In this document: piece by piece, positions 45,351 through 56,520 of the stretch
Numbering within the stretch: position 1 is the stretch's first letter
Layout of the letters: each line of letters starts with the position of its first letter
Assembly (NCBI RefSeq): GCF_006517395.1
Contig: NZ_VDCY01000003.1
Coordinates: forward strand, 124,001-188,000
Source of the DNA: Terrilactibacillus laevilacticus
GTDB taxonomy: Bacteria > Bacillota > Bacilli > Bacillales > Sporolactobacillaceae
Reading direction: 5' to 3'
Length of the DNA stretch: 64,000 nucleotides
Made by a program: the position numbers and the translations under genes
Notes under the pieces: model-generated
Database searches by the model: none
What the model saw: the letters and a program-made list of their open reading frames with translations, nothing else
What the model was told of the DNA's origin: nothing

Positions 45351-46274
45351 TCAATATCCTTCACGAAAAGGAGCAATCAACTTTTCAGCTCCTTGGGCTA
45401 ATAATATGTCTGCTAGTATTAATCCGATGGACTCCGGCTTTTCACCTTTCACAATTTCTTTTAAAATCGTTTTTCCATCGGGTGAACCAACTAATCCCGT
45501 GAGTGTATAAACACCCTCTTTTTCTGTACAATGAGCTGCAATTGGGACTTGACAACCCCCATTTAATTTTCTTAAAAATGCACGCTCAGCTTCTACAGTA
45601 GCTGCCGTTTGTGTATCATGAATCTCTTTTAATACTTCAATTAATTCATGATCATCTTCTCGGCATTCAATGGCAAGAGCTCCTTGACCAACAGCTGGTA
45701 CAGAGAGGTCGTCCGATAGATACTCCGTTACCACCTTTTGTGACCAACCCATCCTGTTCAATCCAGCAGCAGCGAGAATAATTGCGTCATATCCATCTTC
45801 TTTTAACTTTCTTAAACGTGTGTCAATATTGCCTCTTAGTGATCGAATGGTCAGATCCGGTCTTTCGTGTAAGATTTGTGCAGCTCTCCTTAAGCTACTT
45901 GTCCCAATGACAGCCCCTTCCTTTAAATCACGGAAACCGATATGATCATTTGAAATCAATGCATCTCGGCAATCTTCTCTAACAGGAATACCGGCTAATT
46001 TCAAACCCGGCGGTAGTTCACTCGGCATATCTTTCATACTATGAACGGCAAAATCAATGTCTTTATTTAATAAAGCAGATTCGATTTCTTTTACAAATAA
46101 ACCTTTCCCACCTACTTTTGACAAAGTGACATCTAATATACGATCGCCTTTTGTCACGATATGCTCAACAGAATAAGTAAAACGAGCGGATGTTTTTTTT
46201 AATTGATCAATAACCCATTCTGTTTGTGTTAGAGCAAGTTTACTTTTTCTTGATCCAACGTGGATGTTCCTCAT
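45351..46274 (-). CDS. hemC: HemC, hydroxymethylbilane synthase
   Basis: Porphobilinogen deaminase, 307 residues. [17 protein letters not shown], the catalytic Asp region [14 protein letters not shown] and the dipyrromethane-binding Cys in [13 protein letters not shown] are all intact. It lies directly after hemA; the hemX gene found between them in B. subtilis is absent. Confidence 0.97.
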   Translation of the reverse strand: MRNIHVGSRKSKLALTQTEWVIDQLKKTSARFTYSVEHIVTKGDRILDVTLSKVGGKGLFVKEIESALLNKDIDFAVHSMKDMPSELPPGLKLAGIPVREDCRDALISNDHIGFRDLKEGAVIGTSSLRRAAQILHERPDLTIRSLRGNIDTRLRKLKEDGYDAIILAAAGLNRMGWSQKVVTEYLSDDLSVPAVGQGALAIECREDDHELIEVLKEIHDTQTAATVEAERAFLRKLNGGCQVPIAAHCTEKEGVYTLTGLVGSPDGKTILKEIVKGEKPESIGLILADILLAQGAEKLIAPFREGY

Positions 46275-46302
46275 GCTATCTCACCTTCAATCTGCTCGTG
46301 TA

Positions 46303-47652
46303 TCATTTAATCGGAATCGACGGATATGAACCATCTTTATTTTTATCTTGATGAACTTGTGATTTCATTGATTTTTCATCTTCCTGATCAAGTTCAATTT
46401 GAAAAAGATCTTTGAAAAATTGAAATGCATACTCAGCGTCCTCTTGTCCGGCACTTTCTTTTATTTTCTGGATAGGGTCTCTGAGCAATTGATTAATAAT
46501 ACTTTTTGTATGTTTTCGAATCACTTTCTTTTCTCTGTCAGTTAAGCTTGGTATTTTTCTCTCAATACTGCTTACCGTTTCAGATTGAATTGAAAGAGCT
46601 TTTTTTCTCAATGCTGTAATTAATGGAACAACACCTAATGTTTGCATCCACTGGCAATATACATCTGTTTGCTCATGTATTATCTTCTTAACATCATAAG
46701 CTAAGCGCATCCGCTCTTCCGCATTCTGTCGACTCTGACTTTCTAACTTATCAATATCAAAGAGATATACATGGGATAAGCGTTGAACTTTTGGATGAAC
46801 ATCTCGAGGAACGGCCATATCAATAATAAAAAGTGGTTTTTCAGCCCTTTTTTTCATGATCGTCTCCATGGTATTTATATCAATTACATAATTCCTAGAA
46901 CTTGTTGATGTAATAACAATGTCTGTTTGTACTAATAAATCATTCAGTTCCGTCATCCTTTTGGCTTCTGCATCAAACCGATCAGCTAGTCTTTTCGCTT
47001 TTTCATACGTTCGATTAACTATGGTGATATGTCTTCCACCAATGGCTTTTAAATGTTTTAAGGCTAAATCACTCATCTTTCCAGCCCCAACAATGAGAAT
47101 ATGCCGATCCTCAAAATTCGAAATATGTTGTTTAAGCATTTCTACTGCGATATAACTAATTGAAAGTGGTGTATCATTTATGCCTGTTTCCGACTGTGCT
47201 CGTTTGGCGACTGTGATGGCTTCTCTAAATAGTTGATTAAAAAAAGTTCCCGTTGTTTCATAGTCTTGGGCAAGCAAAAAGCTATCACGGATTTGACCAA
47301 GAATTTGCGTTTCTCCAAGTACCATTGAATCTAATCCACAGGCAACATGAAAAAGATGCTCAATGGCATCATGATTTTCTTTAATATAAATATAAGGAAG
47401 AAAGTCTTCTTTATCAATGTCAAACCAATCTGAGATAAAACTTTTTGTGAAATGAATTCCTGTATGCCGTTGATCACTAACCACATAAATTTCTGTCCGG
47501 TTGCATGTCGAAACGATGACATCTTCAAAGATACTCTTCGTATTCCTGAGTTTTGTCAACGCATCAGGCAGTGTTTGTTCATCAAATGCTATTTTTTCCC
47601 TTATTTCGACAGGGGCGGTGCGATGATTAACACCAATAACAAGAATATGCAT
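46303..47652 (-). CDS. hemA: HemA, glutamyl-tRNA reductase
   Basis: First enzyme of C5 haem synthesis, 449 residues. VIGVNHRTAPVEIREK, the catalytic Cys in VSTCNRTEIYVV, the NADPH fold ILIVGAGKMSDLALKHL and the C-terminal dimerisation helices are present. GGGGAGGG lies 5 nt before the ATG. A PerR-like box lies 85 nt upstream. It heads hemA-C-D-B-L. Confidence 0.97.
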   Translation of the reverse strand: MHILVIGVNHRTAPVEIREKIAFDEQTLPDALTKLRNTKSIFEDVIVSTCNRTEIYVVSDQRHTGIHFTKSFISDWFDIDKEDFLPYIYIKENHDAIEHLFHVACGLDSMVLGETQILGQIRDSFLLAQDYETTGTFFNQLFREAITVAKRAQSETGINDTPLSISYIAVEMLKQHISNFEDRHILIVGAGKMSDLALKHLKAIGGRHITIVNRTYEKAKRLADRFDAEAKRMTELNDLLVQTDIVITSTSSRNYVIDINTMETIMKKRAEKPLFIIDMAVPRDVHPKVQRLSHVYLFDIDKLESQSRQNAEERMRLAYDVKKIIHEQTDVYCQWMQTLGVVPLITALRKKALSIQSETVSSIERKIPSLTDREKKVIRKHTKSIINQLLRDPIQKIKESAGQEDAEYAFQFFKDLFQIELDQEDEKSMKSQVHQDKNKDGSYPSIPIK

Positions 47653-47736
47653 TTTTACCCTCCCCTGATTAATATCTTTTCATTATTTACATAATATCCA
47701 TCATTCATGCTCTTAAATCATACATCATTGTTTAGA

Positions 47737-47751
47737 TTAGAATAATTATTA
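47737..47751. promoter_or_regulatory. PerR-box-like site upstream of hemA
   Basis: TTAGAATAATTATTA matches the PerR consensus (TTATAATNATTATAA) at 12 of 14 fixed positions. In B. subtilis hemA is a PerR target. The rest of the 300-nt gap (47653-47945) is AT-rich and must hold the hemA promoter; nothing else was recognised in it. Confidence 0.55.
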
Positions 47752-47945
47752 CTTAATCAACTTTAGCAAAGAAATAAGGTAAAATCAAAAACTTAAGCTA
47801 GCTTGTCGCAAATATTTAATAAAAAGTTCACAAAATGTACATATATGAGTTAATGTGTTATATGAGCTGAACGTTTCTTGTCGGTGATTGTGTAGACAAT
47901 CTTTAAAAGATATCGTCATTCAATAGAAACTCGCCTATCTACATG

Positions 47946-47975
47946 AAAAAACATCTAAACCTATGGCTTAGACGT
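47946..47975 (-). terminator. Rho-independent terminator overlapping the engB stop
   Basis: Minus strand ACGTCTAAGCC and GGTTTAGATGT pair, followed by T-rich sequence. The stop codon of engB (47970-47968) is inside the hairpin. Confidence 0.8.
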
Positions 47976-48558
47976 TTTTCATGTAGTATTGAAGCGTTTT
48001 CCACAAGGTGTCTTTTCCTTGTCCTGTAAAAGACGAAAAAAGAATGAATGGATCATCTGATGTCAGCCGTAGATCTTTGGCAATGACACGTTTGTGTTTT
48101 TCTTGTTTGCCTTTTGATATTTTATCTGCTTTGGTTGCTACGGTAATTGTTGGGTGACCAAAGTACATCAAATATTCATGCATATGAATATCCTCTTTGG
48201 AAGGCGGGTGCCGTAAATCAACGAGTTGAACAATGGCTTTTAATGGTTGATTGGCTTGAAAATACGTATCCAGCATCGTTCCCCAAGCTTCCTTTTCTTT
48301 CTTTGACACTTTGGCATACCCATAGCCAGGGACATCTACAAAATAAAAAGCATCATTGATTTTATAATAATTTAATGTTTGCGTTTTACCTGGTCTTTGG
48401 GATGTTCGCGCTAAGTTTTTTCGATTTAAAAGTGTATTTATTAATGATGACTTGCCAACATTAGAACGCCCGGCAAGTGCTATCTCGGGCAGTCCATCAG
48501 TTGGATATTGCTTTGGACTTACTGCACTAATAATAAATTCTGATGAATTAATCTTCAT
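47968..48558 (-). CDS. engB: EngB/YsxC, ribosome-assembly GTPase
   Basis: Small essential GTPase for 50S assembly, 196 residues. G1 [16 protein letters not shown]3 [10 protein letters not shown] and G4 TKADKI are intact. I take the start at 48558 (MKINSSEF), preceded by AAGGATG at 6 nt; it overlaps lonA by 11 nt, so translation is coupled to lonA as in Bacillus. Confidence 0.95.
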   Translation of the reverse strand: MKINSSEFIISAVSPKQYPTDGLPEIALAGRSNVGKSSLINTLLNRKNLARTSQRPGKTQTLNYYKINDAFYFVDVPGYGYAKVSKKEKEAWGTMLDTYFQANQPLKAIVQLVDLRHPPSKEDIHMHEYLMYFGHPTITVATKADKISKGKQEKHKRVIAKDLRLTSDDPFILFSSFTGQGKDTLWKTLQYYMKNV

Positions 48559-50878
48559 TTGACACATCCTTTAGTGCATATTTTAGCACTTCATCCAGAT
48601 GACTAACAGGAATAAATTTCAAATCTTGACGTACACTTTCCGGAATGTCTTGAAGATCTCTTTCGTTGTCTTTTGGGAATATGATGGTTTTTAGCCCTGC
48701 ACGGTGAGCACCAAGAGATTTTTCTTTTAAGCCACCAATAGGCAAGACACGTCCTCTTAACGTAATTTCGCCAGTCATTCCAACTTCTCTTCTTACTGGT
48801 CGATTGGTCAAAGCGGATATTAAAGCCGTCGCCATTGTAATTCCAGCTGATGGCCCGTCTTTTGGTGTTGCACCTTCGGGAACGTGGATATGAATATCAC
48901 GAGTTTCATGAAAATCTTCAGCAATGTGCAATTCCTCGGCATGTGATCGAATATAACTAAAAGCAGCTTGTGCCGATTCTTTCATGACATCGCCTAATTT
49001 CCCAGTCAAAATTAATTTTCCTTTTCCTGGAGATAGCGAAACCTCGATAGACAGCGTTTCTCCCCCAACCGAAGTGTAAGCAAGTCCAGTTGCTGTACCG
49101 ATTTGATCCCTCAACTCAGCAACGCCATGCCTAAATATTGGTTTGCCGAGAAAATTCTCTAACGTATTTAACGTTATAGTGACACTTTTCTGTTCACCTG
49201 ATACAATTCGTTTTGCTGCTTTTCGGCAAATTTTGGCGAGTAAACGATCGAGACTTCTGACTCCTGCTTCTCTTGTATATTGACTTATTAACGTTTTCAT
49301 GGATTCCGGCTGAATTTTTAACTGACTTTTTTTCAAACCATGTGCCTTTAACTGCCTTGGAAAAAGATGTTCTAACGCAATATGTTGTTTCTCTTCCTCT
49401 GTATAGCCAGATATATTGATGATCTCCATCCGATCAAGGAGTGGCCCAGGAATGGTTCCGATATTATTTGCTGTTGTTACGAACATGACGTTGCGTAAAT
49501 CATAGGGTTCTTCTAAATAGTGATCACTAAAGTTGCCATTTTGTTCAGGGTCCAAAACCTCTAACATCGCCGCAGATGGATCGCCGCGAAAATCATTGGA
49601 CATTTTATCAATTTCATCCAATAAAAAAACAGGATTAATGGTGCCAGCTTTTTTCATCCCTTGGATAATACGCCCCGGCATCGCTCCTACATACGTGCGC
49701 CTATGTCCTCTAATTTCTGCTTCATCTCTCACGCCGCCAAGAGATATTCTGACAAAATGACGATTTAGCGACTTAGCAATAGATTTAGCTAATGATGTTT
49801 TACCAACACCTGGAGGACCGGCTAAGCATAAAATAGGTCCTTTTAATGATTGGGTTAACTTTTGTACAGCTAAGTACTCAAGAACACGTTCCTTGACTTT
49901 ATCCAAACCATAGTGAGCTTCGTCTAGATATTCTTTTGCACGTTCTAAATCAATAACATCTTCTGTTTTTTCGGACCAAGGAAGCTGAAGAAACCAATCT
50001 ATATAGGTACGTATAATGCCACTTTCTTGTGACGTTGGCGGCAATTTTTCATACCTCGAAATTTCTTTTAATGCCTTTTCTTTAACAGATTCCGGCATTG
50101 CAGACTTCTCGATTTGAGATCTTAAGGATTCCACTTCACCTTCGCGTCCTTCTCGCTCACCAAGTTCTTTTTGGATAGCCTTCATTTGTTCACGCAAGTA
50201 GTACTCTTTCTGCGTCCGCTCCATGGACTTTTTCACTTGCTGCCCAATTTTTTTCTCGAGACTAAGAATTTCTTGTTCATCGGCAAGCAACGATATTAAT
50301 TTATTTAATCGTTCTTTAACATCGACAGTTTCTAATAAGGCTTGTTTTTCCTTGATTTTAAGTGATAAATGAGAAGCAACCATATCAGCAAACCGGCCAG
50401 GTTCTTCTATATCTGCCACTGCAGCATAAGTTTCTGGTGTTACTTTATTTGAAAGTTGAATATAATCATTAAATTGATCAAGTGTTCTTCGCATTAATGC
50501 TTTTGTTTCTATATCTTGTGTATCTTCATCTTCTAAAACGTCCGCACTTACTTCAAAGAAATCATCCGTATCCGTAAATGAAGTAATCCGCGCACGTTTT
50601 TCACCTTCAACTAAAATTCGAATGGTTCCATTTGGCAGCTTTAACATCTGCTTAACCAAAGCAATGGTACCCACTTCATAAATATCTGATTGCTCAGGCT
50701 CTTCCAGTCCAACATCTTTTTGAGCAGAAAGTAAGATACGATGGTCGTCCTTCATAACTTTCTCAAGAGCTTCTACAGACTTTTCTCGTCCAACATCCAA
50801 GTGTAAAACGACTGATGGATATATGAGTAGACCACGCAATGGAAGAAGTGGGAGCATTACATTCTTATTCTCAGTCAT
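48548..50878 (-). CDS. lon: LonA ATP-dependent protease
   Basis: Cytoplasmic AAA+ serine protease, 776 residues. The N-terminal LAN domain (about 1-210) is followed by the AAA+ core with [13 protein letters not shown] and FLLDEIDKM, and the protease domain with the catalytic Ser in [13 protein letters not shown] and Lys in [18 protein letters not shown] lies 9 nt before the ATG. I saw no CtsR-type operator upstream. Confidence 0.97.
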   Translation of the reverse strand: MTENKNVMLPLLPLRGLLIYPSVVLHLDVGREKSVEALEKVMKDDHRILLSAQKDVGLEEPEQSDIYEVGTIALVKQMLKLPNGTIRILVEGEKRARITSFTDTDDFFEVSADVLEDEDTQDIETKALMRRTLDQFNDYIQLSNKVTPETYAAVADIEEPGRFADMVASHLSLKIKEKQALLETVDVKERLNKLISLLADEQEILSLEKKIGQQVKKSMERTQKEYYLREQMKAIQKELGEREGREGEVESLRSQIEKSAMPESVKEKALKEISRYEKLPPTSQESGIIRTYIDWFLQLPWSEKTEDVIDLERAKEYLDEAHYGLDKVKERVLEYLAVQKLTQSLKGPILCLAGPPGVGKTSLAKSIAKSLNRHFVRISLGGVRDEAEIRGHRRTYVGAMPGRIIQGMKKAGTINPVFLLDEIDKMSNDFRGDPSAAMLEVLDPEQNGNFSDHYLEEPYDLRNVMFVTTANNIGTIPGPLLDRMEIINISGYTEEEKQHIALEHLFPRQLKAHGLKKSQLKIQPESMKTLISQYTREAGVRSLDRLLAKICRKAAKRIVSGEQKSVTITLNTLENFLGKPIFRHGVAELRDQIGTATGLAYTSVGGETLSIEVSLSPGKGKLILTGKLGDVMKESAQAAFSYIRSHAEELHIAEDFHETRDIHIHVPEGATPKDGPSAGITMATALISALTNRPVRREVGMTGEITLRGRVLPIGGLKEKSLGAHRAGLKTIIFPKDNERDLQDIPESVRQDLKFIPVSHLDEVLKYALKDVSNED

Positions 50879-50967
50879 AAAACCTTCACCTCCACAACTT
50901 AACCTCTGTACAATTCTATCTTAAGTCGTTACATGTGTCTATTCATAAACGACAAGATCTAACAAAA

Positions 50968-52656
50968 TTAGACTGACTGGGATGGAAGTTGACCATCAAA
51001 TGGTGTTGCCTGAATTGACGGAAGACTCCAATCTACTTTTGGCTGTTCAGTAAATACAGCTCTGAGGACTTCTGTAAAATGACTTACTTGAATAATTTCG
51101 ATCCCCTCAATACTTTTCAACATATCTTGCATGTTTGCTTTTGGAATAATGACACGTTTTGCCCCAGCTTCTTTAGCCGCTTGGACCTTCGCGACGACAC
51201 CACCGATGGGTTTTATCAAACCGTGAATACTTAATTCTCCTGTCATGGCAACTTCAGAATCAATTGGCATTCGAGTAATAGCGGAATATACCGCAACAGC
51301 CATCGCAATACCAGCAGATGGTCCATCAACTGGTACACCCCCTGGAAAATTAATATGGATATGATAGTGATGAGCATGGGCTCCTAACTGATTAAGTACT
51401 GTAAGCACATTGTCAACAGAACTTCTTACCATACTTTTTCTTTTTATCGATTTTTGCTGTGATCCAATGCTTTCTTCCTCGACGATCCCTGTCATAGTAA
51501 CTGTTCCAACTCGTTTACTTCTTACAGCGGTAGCTTCAATTTCTAATAAAGCTCCTCGATTTGGACCATAAACGGCTAAGCCATTGACGACTCCAATAGC
51601 GGACCTGCGAGCTATTTTATTTTTCATTCTTGGAGTAAGCTGGCTAGATTGAATAACCCACTCAATATCGCTTAAAGTTATTGCTTTGTTTTCTTCATTT
51701 TTGGCCTTTACAACGCCTACAGCAATTTGCATTAAATTAACGGCTTCTCTTCCACTTCTCGCATATTCGGCAATTTTTTCGATACAGCATTGAGGAACCT
51801 CCACACCGATTCGCTTTGCAGCTTTGATGGCAATGGATTCTATATCTGTCTGTTTTAACTCATTAAAAAAGACTTCAAGACATCTGGATCGAATAGCTGG
51901 TGGTAATTCTTCCGGTGAACGTGTGGTTGCCCCAATCAAACGAAAATCTGCCGGCAAACCATTTTTAAAAATATCATGTATGTGAGTCGGGATTTGTGTA
52001 TTCTCTTCACTATAATAAGCACTTTCTAAAAAGACTTTTCGGTCTTCTAATACCTTTAATAATTTATTTATTTGAATGGGATGAAGCTCTCCAATTTCAT
52101 CAATAAATAATATTCCACCATGGGCATTAGTCACAGCTCCAAATTTCGGTTGTGGGATACCCGCTTGCCCCATTGCTCCTGCTCCTTGATAAATAGGATC
52201 ATGAACAGAACCAATTAATGGATCAGCAATTCCCCGTTCATCAAATCTTGCTGTTGTTGCATCTAATTCAACAAATGGGGAATTGAGATTAAACGGAGAC
52301 GACAAATGATTCTTAGCCTCTTCTAATACAAGACGAGCTGCTGCGGTTTTCCCAACTCCAGGAGGACCGTAGATGATAACATGTTGTGGATTTGCACCGC
52401 AAATGGCTGCTCTTAGCGCTTGAATACCATCTTGTTGACCAATAATATCCTCCATCTTTTTAGGCCTTATACTTTCTGATAAGGGCTCAGTTAAAGCCAC
52501 TCTCCTCATATCTTTCAATCGATTCATTTCTTTTTCTGACTCTTTTGCTACATACGTTTTTTGATTACGCTGATTTCTCAATAAGCTCCAAAAATAGAGT
52601 CCCACAATCATCCCAAAAAATACTTGAACAACGACTAGTAATGGCATCCAATTCAT
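50968..52656 (-). CDS. lonB: LonB, sporulation-linked Lon protease
   Basis: 562 residues. In place of the large Lon N-domain it has a membrane anchor (LLVVVQVFFGMIVGLYFWSL, about 5-24). The AAA+ core shows [14 protein letters not shown] and GGILFIDEIGEL, and the protease part the Ser in VDGPSAGIAMAV and the Lys in VAKVQAAKEAG. LonB in Bacillus is a sigma-F regulated, forespore-linked protease. It lies upstream of lonA as in B. subtilis. Confidence 0.95.
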   Translation of the reverse strand: MNWMPLLVVVQVFFGMIVGLYFWSLLRNQRNQKTYVAKESEKEMNRLKDMRRVALTEPLSESIRPKKMEDIIGQQDGIQALRAAICGANPQHVIIYGPPGVGKTAAARLVLEEAKNHLSSPFNLNSPFVELDATTARFDERGIADPLIGSVHDPIYQGAGAMGQAGIPQPKFGAVTNAHGGILFIDEIGELHPIQINKLLKVLEDRKVFLESAYYSEENTQIPTHIHDIFKNGLPADFRLIGATTRSPEELPPAIRSRCLEVFFNELKQTDIESIAIKAAKRIGVEVPQCCIEKIAEYARSGREAVNLMQIAVGVVKAKNEENKAITLSDIEWVIQSSQLTPRMKNKIARRSAIGVVNGLAVYGPNRGALLEIEATAVRSKRVGTVTMTGIVEEESIGSQQKSIKRKSMVRSSVDNVLTVLNQLGAHAHHYHIHINFPGGVPVDGPSAGIAMAVAVYSAITRMPIDSEVAMTGELSIHGLIKPIGGVVAKVQAAKEAGAKRVIIPKANMQDMLKSIEGIEIIQVSHFTEVLRAVFTEQPKVDWSLPSIQATPFDGQLPSQSV

Positions 52657-52894
52657 CTTTTTCTACTAACCTCCCGATTTATCTTCTAAAGACAGTATCT
52701 CCGAGGAGACTTATCCCTAAACGATAAAATGGAAAAAGATGCTTAAATTTGGATATCCACTTTTTTGATATAAAAGCCTTACTAGGGATGCTTTCTGGAA
52801 GATCATAGGTGGATCTGATCTGAACTTTGAGGCTTGATTGCATTACTTCAGACATTAGTTTTGTTGCTTATAAATGGAGTGTTTTTAATTGCGG
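52657..52894. other. lonB upstream region
   Basis: Spacer before lonB with no gene seen. It should contain the lonB promoter. An out-of-phase copy of the core TTAATTGCG (about 52885-52893) precedes the tandem repeat. Confidence 0.4.
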
Positions 52895-53104
52895 GGCTTA
52901 ATTGCGCCACTTCTAGGCTTAATTGCGCTACTTCTAGGCTTAATTGCGCTACTTCCAGGCTTAATTGCGCCACTTCCAGGCCTAATTGCGCCACTTTGGG
53001 GCTTAATTGCGCCACTTCAAGGCTCAATTGCGCCACTTCAAGGCTTAATTGCGCCACTCGACCAACGAATTGAGCTACTTTTGAATTAATTGAGGTACTT
53101 CCCT
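52895..53104. repeat. 21-bp tandem repeat, 10 units
   Basis: Eight good units of GGCTTAATTGCGCCACTTCA (plus one base) run from 52895 to 53062 without any gap. Two decayed units (53063-53083, 53084-53104) stay in the same 21-bp phase. Variation is mainly C/T at one position and in the last three bases. Because 21 is a multiple of 3, several frames on both strands are open, but there is no ribosome site, so I treat it as non-coding. Confidence 0.95.
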
Positions 53105-53174
53105 CTGAATTCAGGATTCATCATCAAATTCAAAAACTTTTCCTTTAGTCGACATCAGGCTCCGTATTTTAACC

Positions 53175-53210
53175 AAAAAAAATCGCGATGATCAAATTTG
53201 ACCATCGCGA
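53175..53210 (-). terminator. Rho-independent terminator of clpX
   Basis: Minus strand TCGCGATG-TCAAA and TTTGA-CATCGCGA form a nearly perfect stem (53210-53183) followed by eight T. Confidence 0.95.
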
Positions 53211-53225
53211 CATTATCAATCAGTG

Positions 53226-54500
53226 TTATGCACTTTCTTTAGGTGTTTCTTGGTTCTTGACGACCGTTCCATCACTCGTAATCAATGTTGGTGGTTCAGT
53301 TCCTTTTGTGGTTTCTTCCGTAATGATACATTTTTCTATATCATCACGTGAAGGAAGATCATACATGACATCTAGCATGATGCCTTCGATGATGGATCTT
53401 AAACCACGAGCACCCGTTTTTCTTTCAATGGCATGCTGTGCAATGGTTTTAAGTGCTTCATCTGTAAACTCTAACTCAACATTATCAAGTTCGAGTAATT
53501 TTTTATATTGTTTAACAAGAGCATTTTTTGGTTTAGTTAGGATTTCAACAAGAGCAGATTCATCCAACTGTTCAAGATTCGTAACAACTGGCAAACGACC
53601 AATAAACTCTGGAATCAAACCAAATTTTAATAAATCCTCAGGAAGAACATGTTTAAGATACTCTTCACGTTTCAAATCTTGTACATTTGTTGCAGATGCG
53701 CCAAATCCAATGACTTTTTTACCTAAGCGGCGTTTAACAATTTGTTCGATCCCATCAAAGGCACCGCCACAAATAAAGAGGATATTCGTTGTATCAATTT
53801 GAATAAATTCTTGATGTGGGTGCTTACGCCCGCCTTGAGGTGGCACGCTTGCAACTGTACCTTCTAAAATTTTGAGCAAGGCTTGTTGCACACCTTCACC
53901 AGATACATCTCGTGTAATTGACGGATTTTCTGACTTACGGGCAATTTTATCAATTTCATCGATGTATATAATTCCTTTTTCCGCCTTTTCAACATCATAA
54001 TCAGCAGATTGAATTAATTTAAGTAAGATATTTTCAACATCTTCGCCTACATACCCAGCTTCAGTCAAACTCGTTGCATCAGCAATGGCAAAAGGTACAT
54101 TTAAGATTCTAGCCATAGTTTGTGCAAGTAACGTTTTCCCACTACCAGTTGGTCCGATCATGACGATATTACTTTTTGCTAATTCAACATCATCATTTTT
54201 TTGGTTCGTATTAATTCTTTTGTAGTGATTATACACCGCTACCGAGAGATTTTTCTTAGCATCGACCTGTCCAATCACGTAGTCTTCTAAGATGGCTCTG
54301 ATCTCTTGAGGTTTTGGAATATCTTTAAATTCAATTTCTTCTTCTGTTCCTAATTCCTCTTCAACAATTTCCGTACAGAGTTCGATACATTCATCGCAAA
54401 TATATACACCTGGTCCGGCAACTAATTTACGAACTTGATCCTGTGTCTTTCCACAAAAAGAACATTTTAATTGTCCTTTTTCTTCGTTAAATTTAAACAT
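53226..54500 (-). CDS. clpX: ClpX, ATPase subunit of the ClpXP protease
   Basis: AAA+ unfoldase, 424 residues. N-terminal zinc-binding domain [10 protein letters not shown] ... CDECIELC, Walker [14 protein letters not shown], Walker [12 protein letters not shown], the IGF loop for ClpP docking in KVIGFGA, and [11 protein letters not shown]. Full length. A tandem repeat region separates it from lonB, and a long leader lies upstream. Confidence 0.97.
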   Translation of the reverse strand: MFKFNEEKGQLKCSFCGKTQDQVRKLVAGPGVYICDECIELCTEIVEEELGTEEEIEFKDIPKPQEIRAILEDYVIGQVDAKKNLSVAVYNHYKRINTNQKNDDVELAKSNIVMIGPTGSGKTLLAQTMARILNVPFAIADATSLTEAGYVGEDVENILLKLIQSADYDVEKAEKGIIYIDEIDKIARKSENPSITRDVSGEGVQQALLKILEGTVASVPPQGGRKHPHQEFIQIDTTNILFICGGAFDGIEQIVKRRLGKKVIGFGASATNVQDLKREEYLKHVLPEDLLKFGLIPEFIGRLPVVTNLEQLDESALVEILTKPKNALVKQYKKLLELDNVELEFTDEALKTIAQHAIERKTGARGLRSIIEGIMLDVMYDLPSRDDIEKCIITEETTKGTEPPTLITSDGTVVKNQETPKESA

Positions 54501-54777
54501 ATATTTTCACCCCTCTAACATTCTGTCTTTCTTCTTAAAAGCAGACATGAGCGAAGCATTTTTAATTAGAAAAACTTAAGCTTAGCCTCAATTTTGCATG
54601 GTACAAGCCTTTATCTTTTGTCACTTTTTAAAGTTAATTCATGACAATGGATAGCTTATTCATGATGTCCATGCTCGTTACAATTAATTATAAATTTTAT
54701 ACCCATTTTAGGATATAAAAATCATTTTACCAAAAAGTAACGTCAAATAAATCATATGACTTTTCGTTTATGTACGC

Positions 54778-54806
54778 ATTGTATCATAAAAAATCTCTCG
54801 GGGTAA
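54778..54806 (-). promoter_or_regulatory. Candidate clpX promoter with long leader
   Basis: Minus strand TTACCC (54806-54801), 17-nt spacer, TACAAT (54783-54778) with an extended TGA before it. Transcription would start near 54771, about 270 nt before the clpX ATG. No gene is seen in the 54501-54899 gap. Confidence 0.55.
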
Positions 54807-54899
54807 GTTTTAAGCTTTATCGTTATGATATGTATGATAATTGTAGATAAAAAAGAACAACGATCTAAGGAAAAGCTAAGTTGTCATTATTTGTAGAAA

Positions 54900-54923
54900 C
54901 AAGGCACGATCTCTCGCGCCTTG
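54900..54923 (-). terminator. Terminator-like hairpin after tig
   Basis: Minus strand CAAGGC-CGA and TCG-GCCTTG pair around a 4-nt loop; only TTTC follows, so the terminator is weak by sequence. Confidence 0.65.
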
Positions 54924-54958
54924 TCATTCAAATGTATTAAATACAGTTATACTACAAA

Positions 54959-56272
54959 TTATTCGTGTACTTTGTCGCCTTCTACACCATTCTCAACAAG
55001 GAAGTCAACGGCTTTACGAAGTTTGATATCACCTTTAATCACATCTGTACCACCTTGAGCGGCAAGTAATGTTTTGATTTGATCAACTTCCATTTTATAT
55101 TGTTCTGCCATTTTTTGAAGTTCAGCATTCACTTCTTCTTCACTTGCTTCAATATTTTCAGCTTTAACAATAGCATCTAGAGTAAGGTTAGCACGTACAC
55201 GTTTTTCGGCGTCAGCTTTCATTTGTTCTCTAAGACCTTCTTTATCAGTTCCTGAGAATTGATAATACATATCAAGCGTTAAACCTTGAGATTGTATGCG
55301 TTGTTCAAACTCACGTTCCATCGCGTCAAGCTCATTTGTGATCATAACTTCAGGTAGATCGATTTCAGCATTATTAGTTGCTTGTTCAACTACTGCGTCA
55401 CGATTATGGCTTTCAGCATGTTCAACTTTGTGATCTTTCAAATGTTTTGCGATTTTTTCTTTAAGTTCAGCTAATGTTTCAACTTCTTCATCGACATCTT
55501 TTGCAAATTCATCATCAAGTTCAGGTAACTCTTTCACTTTAATTTCATGAACTTTTACTTTAAATACAGCTGGTTTTCCTTTTAATTCTTCCGCATGATA
55601 CTCTTCTGGGAAAGTCACGTTAACATCTTTTTCTTCCCCAATGCCCATTCCTATTAGTTGTTCTTCAAAACCAGGAATGAAAGAATTAGAGCCTACTTCT
55701 AGAGAATAATTCTCAGCTTTTCCACCTTCGAATGGTTCTCCATCTACAAAACCTTCAAAATCAATAACAACTGTATTTCCTTCTTCAACTGTTCCTTCTT
55801 CTTTAACGCTAAGCTCTGCAAAACGTTCTTGACGTTGTTTAAGTTCCGCATTAACCTCTTCCTCGGTGACATCTAGGTTATGTTTTACAAGTTCTAATCC
55901 TTTGTATTCACCAAGTTTAACTTCTGGTCTAACGGTAACGTCTGCTTTGAAGATAAATTCGCTTCCTTTTTCCACTTTCTCTACATCAATTTGAGGGCGA
56001 TCAACAGGAGAAATGTCAGCCTCATCAACAGCTTTTGAATAAGCTTCTGGAAGAACGATATCGATCGCATCTTCATATAAAGCTTCAACTCCAAAACGTT
56101 GTTCAAAAATCATACGAGGAACTTTCCCTTTACGAAAACCTGGTACGTTGACTTTCTTTACAACTTTTTTGAAAGCTTGATCTAATGCTGAGTTAAAGCT
56201 TTCTGCATCAACCGTTACAGTTAATGTGCCTTCATTTCCCTCTTTTTTCTCCCACTTAACATCTACATTCAT
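54959..56272 (-). CDS. tig: Trigger factor
   Basis: Ribosome-bound chaperone, 437 residues. The ribosome-docking signature GFRKGKVPR is near residue 43, the FKBP-like prolyl isomerase domain ([30 protein letters not shown]) at about 150-245, and the helical chaperone arms follow. Upstream is its own promoter. Confidence 0.97.
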   Translation of the reverse strand: MNVDVKWEKKEGNEGTLTVTVDAESFNSALDQAFKKVVKKVNVPGFRKGKVPRMIFEQRFGVEALYEDAIDIVLPEAYSKAVDEADISPVDRPQIDVEKVEKGSEFIFKADVTVRPEVKLGEYKGLELVKHNLDVTEEEVNAELKQRQERFAELSVKEEGTVEEGNTVVIDFEGFVDGEPFEGGKAENYSLEVGSNSFIPGFEEQLIGMGIGEEKDVNVTFPEEYHAEELKGKPAVFKVKVHEIKVKELPELDDEFAKDVDEEVETLAELKEKIAKHLKDHKVEHAESHNRDAVVEQATNNAEIDLPEVMITNELDAMEREFEQRIQSQGLTLDMYYQFSGTDKEGLREQMKADAEKRVRANLTLDAIVKAENIEASEEEVNAELQKMAEQYKMEVDQIKTLLAAQGGTDVIKGDIKLRKAVDFLVENGVEGDKVHE

Positions 56273-56474
56273 TTATTCTTACCTCCAACATGTATCTTCA
56301 TACAAAGCTTTTTTTGCTCAAACGGTATGGCTTTTTTATTTTAATAGTCCATAAGACAAAATGCGTCCCTCTGAACAATCCTATATGTGAAAGTTATGTG
56401 TTTTCACAACGATTCTAGAAAATTTAAGTATAAGCATATCATCCGTTTAGAACATTCCTGATTGCAACCACTCC

Positions 56475-56502
56475 ATTATAGCATAATGAAGAATTATGTA
56501 AA
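56475..56502 (-). promoter_or_regulatory. Promoter of tig
   Basis: TTTACA (56502-56497), 16-nt spacer, TATAAT (56480-56475) with TG one base before it (extended -10). It lies about 200 nt before the tig ATG. Confidence 0.78.
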
Positions 56503-56520
56503 AATCAAATAATAATTATA

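Noticed and set aside
48559-48567. Upstream ATG for engB
   Set aside because: It is too close to the AAGGATG ribosome site; the next ATG at 48558 has a proper spacing.
52834-53089. Several open frames with repetitive sequence (LIAPL, NCATSR, AQLSLEV) across the 21-bp array
   Set aside because: They exist only because the unit length is a multiple of three. No Shine-Dalgarno or conserved start was found.
52895-53104. CRISPR array
   Set aside because: Units are directly adjacent with no unique spacers, and no cas genes are nearby.
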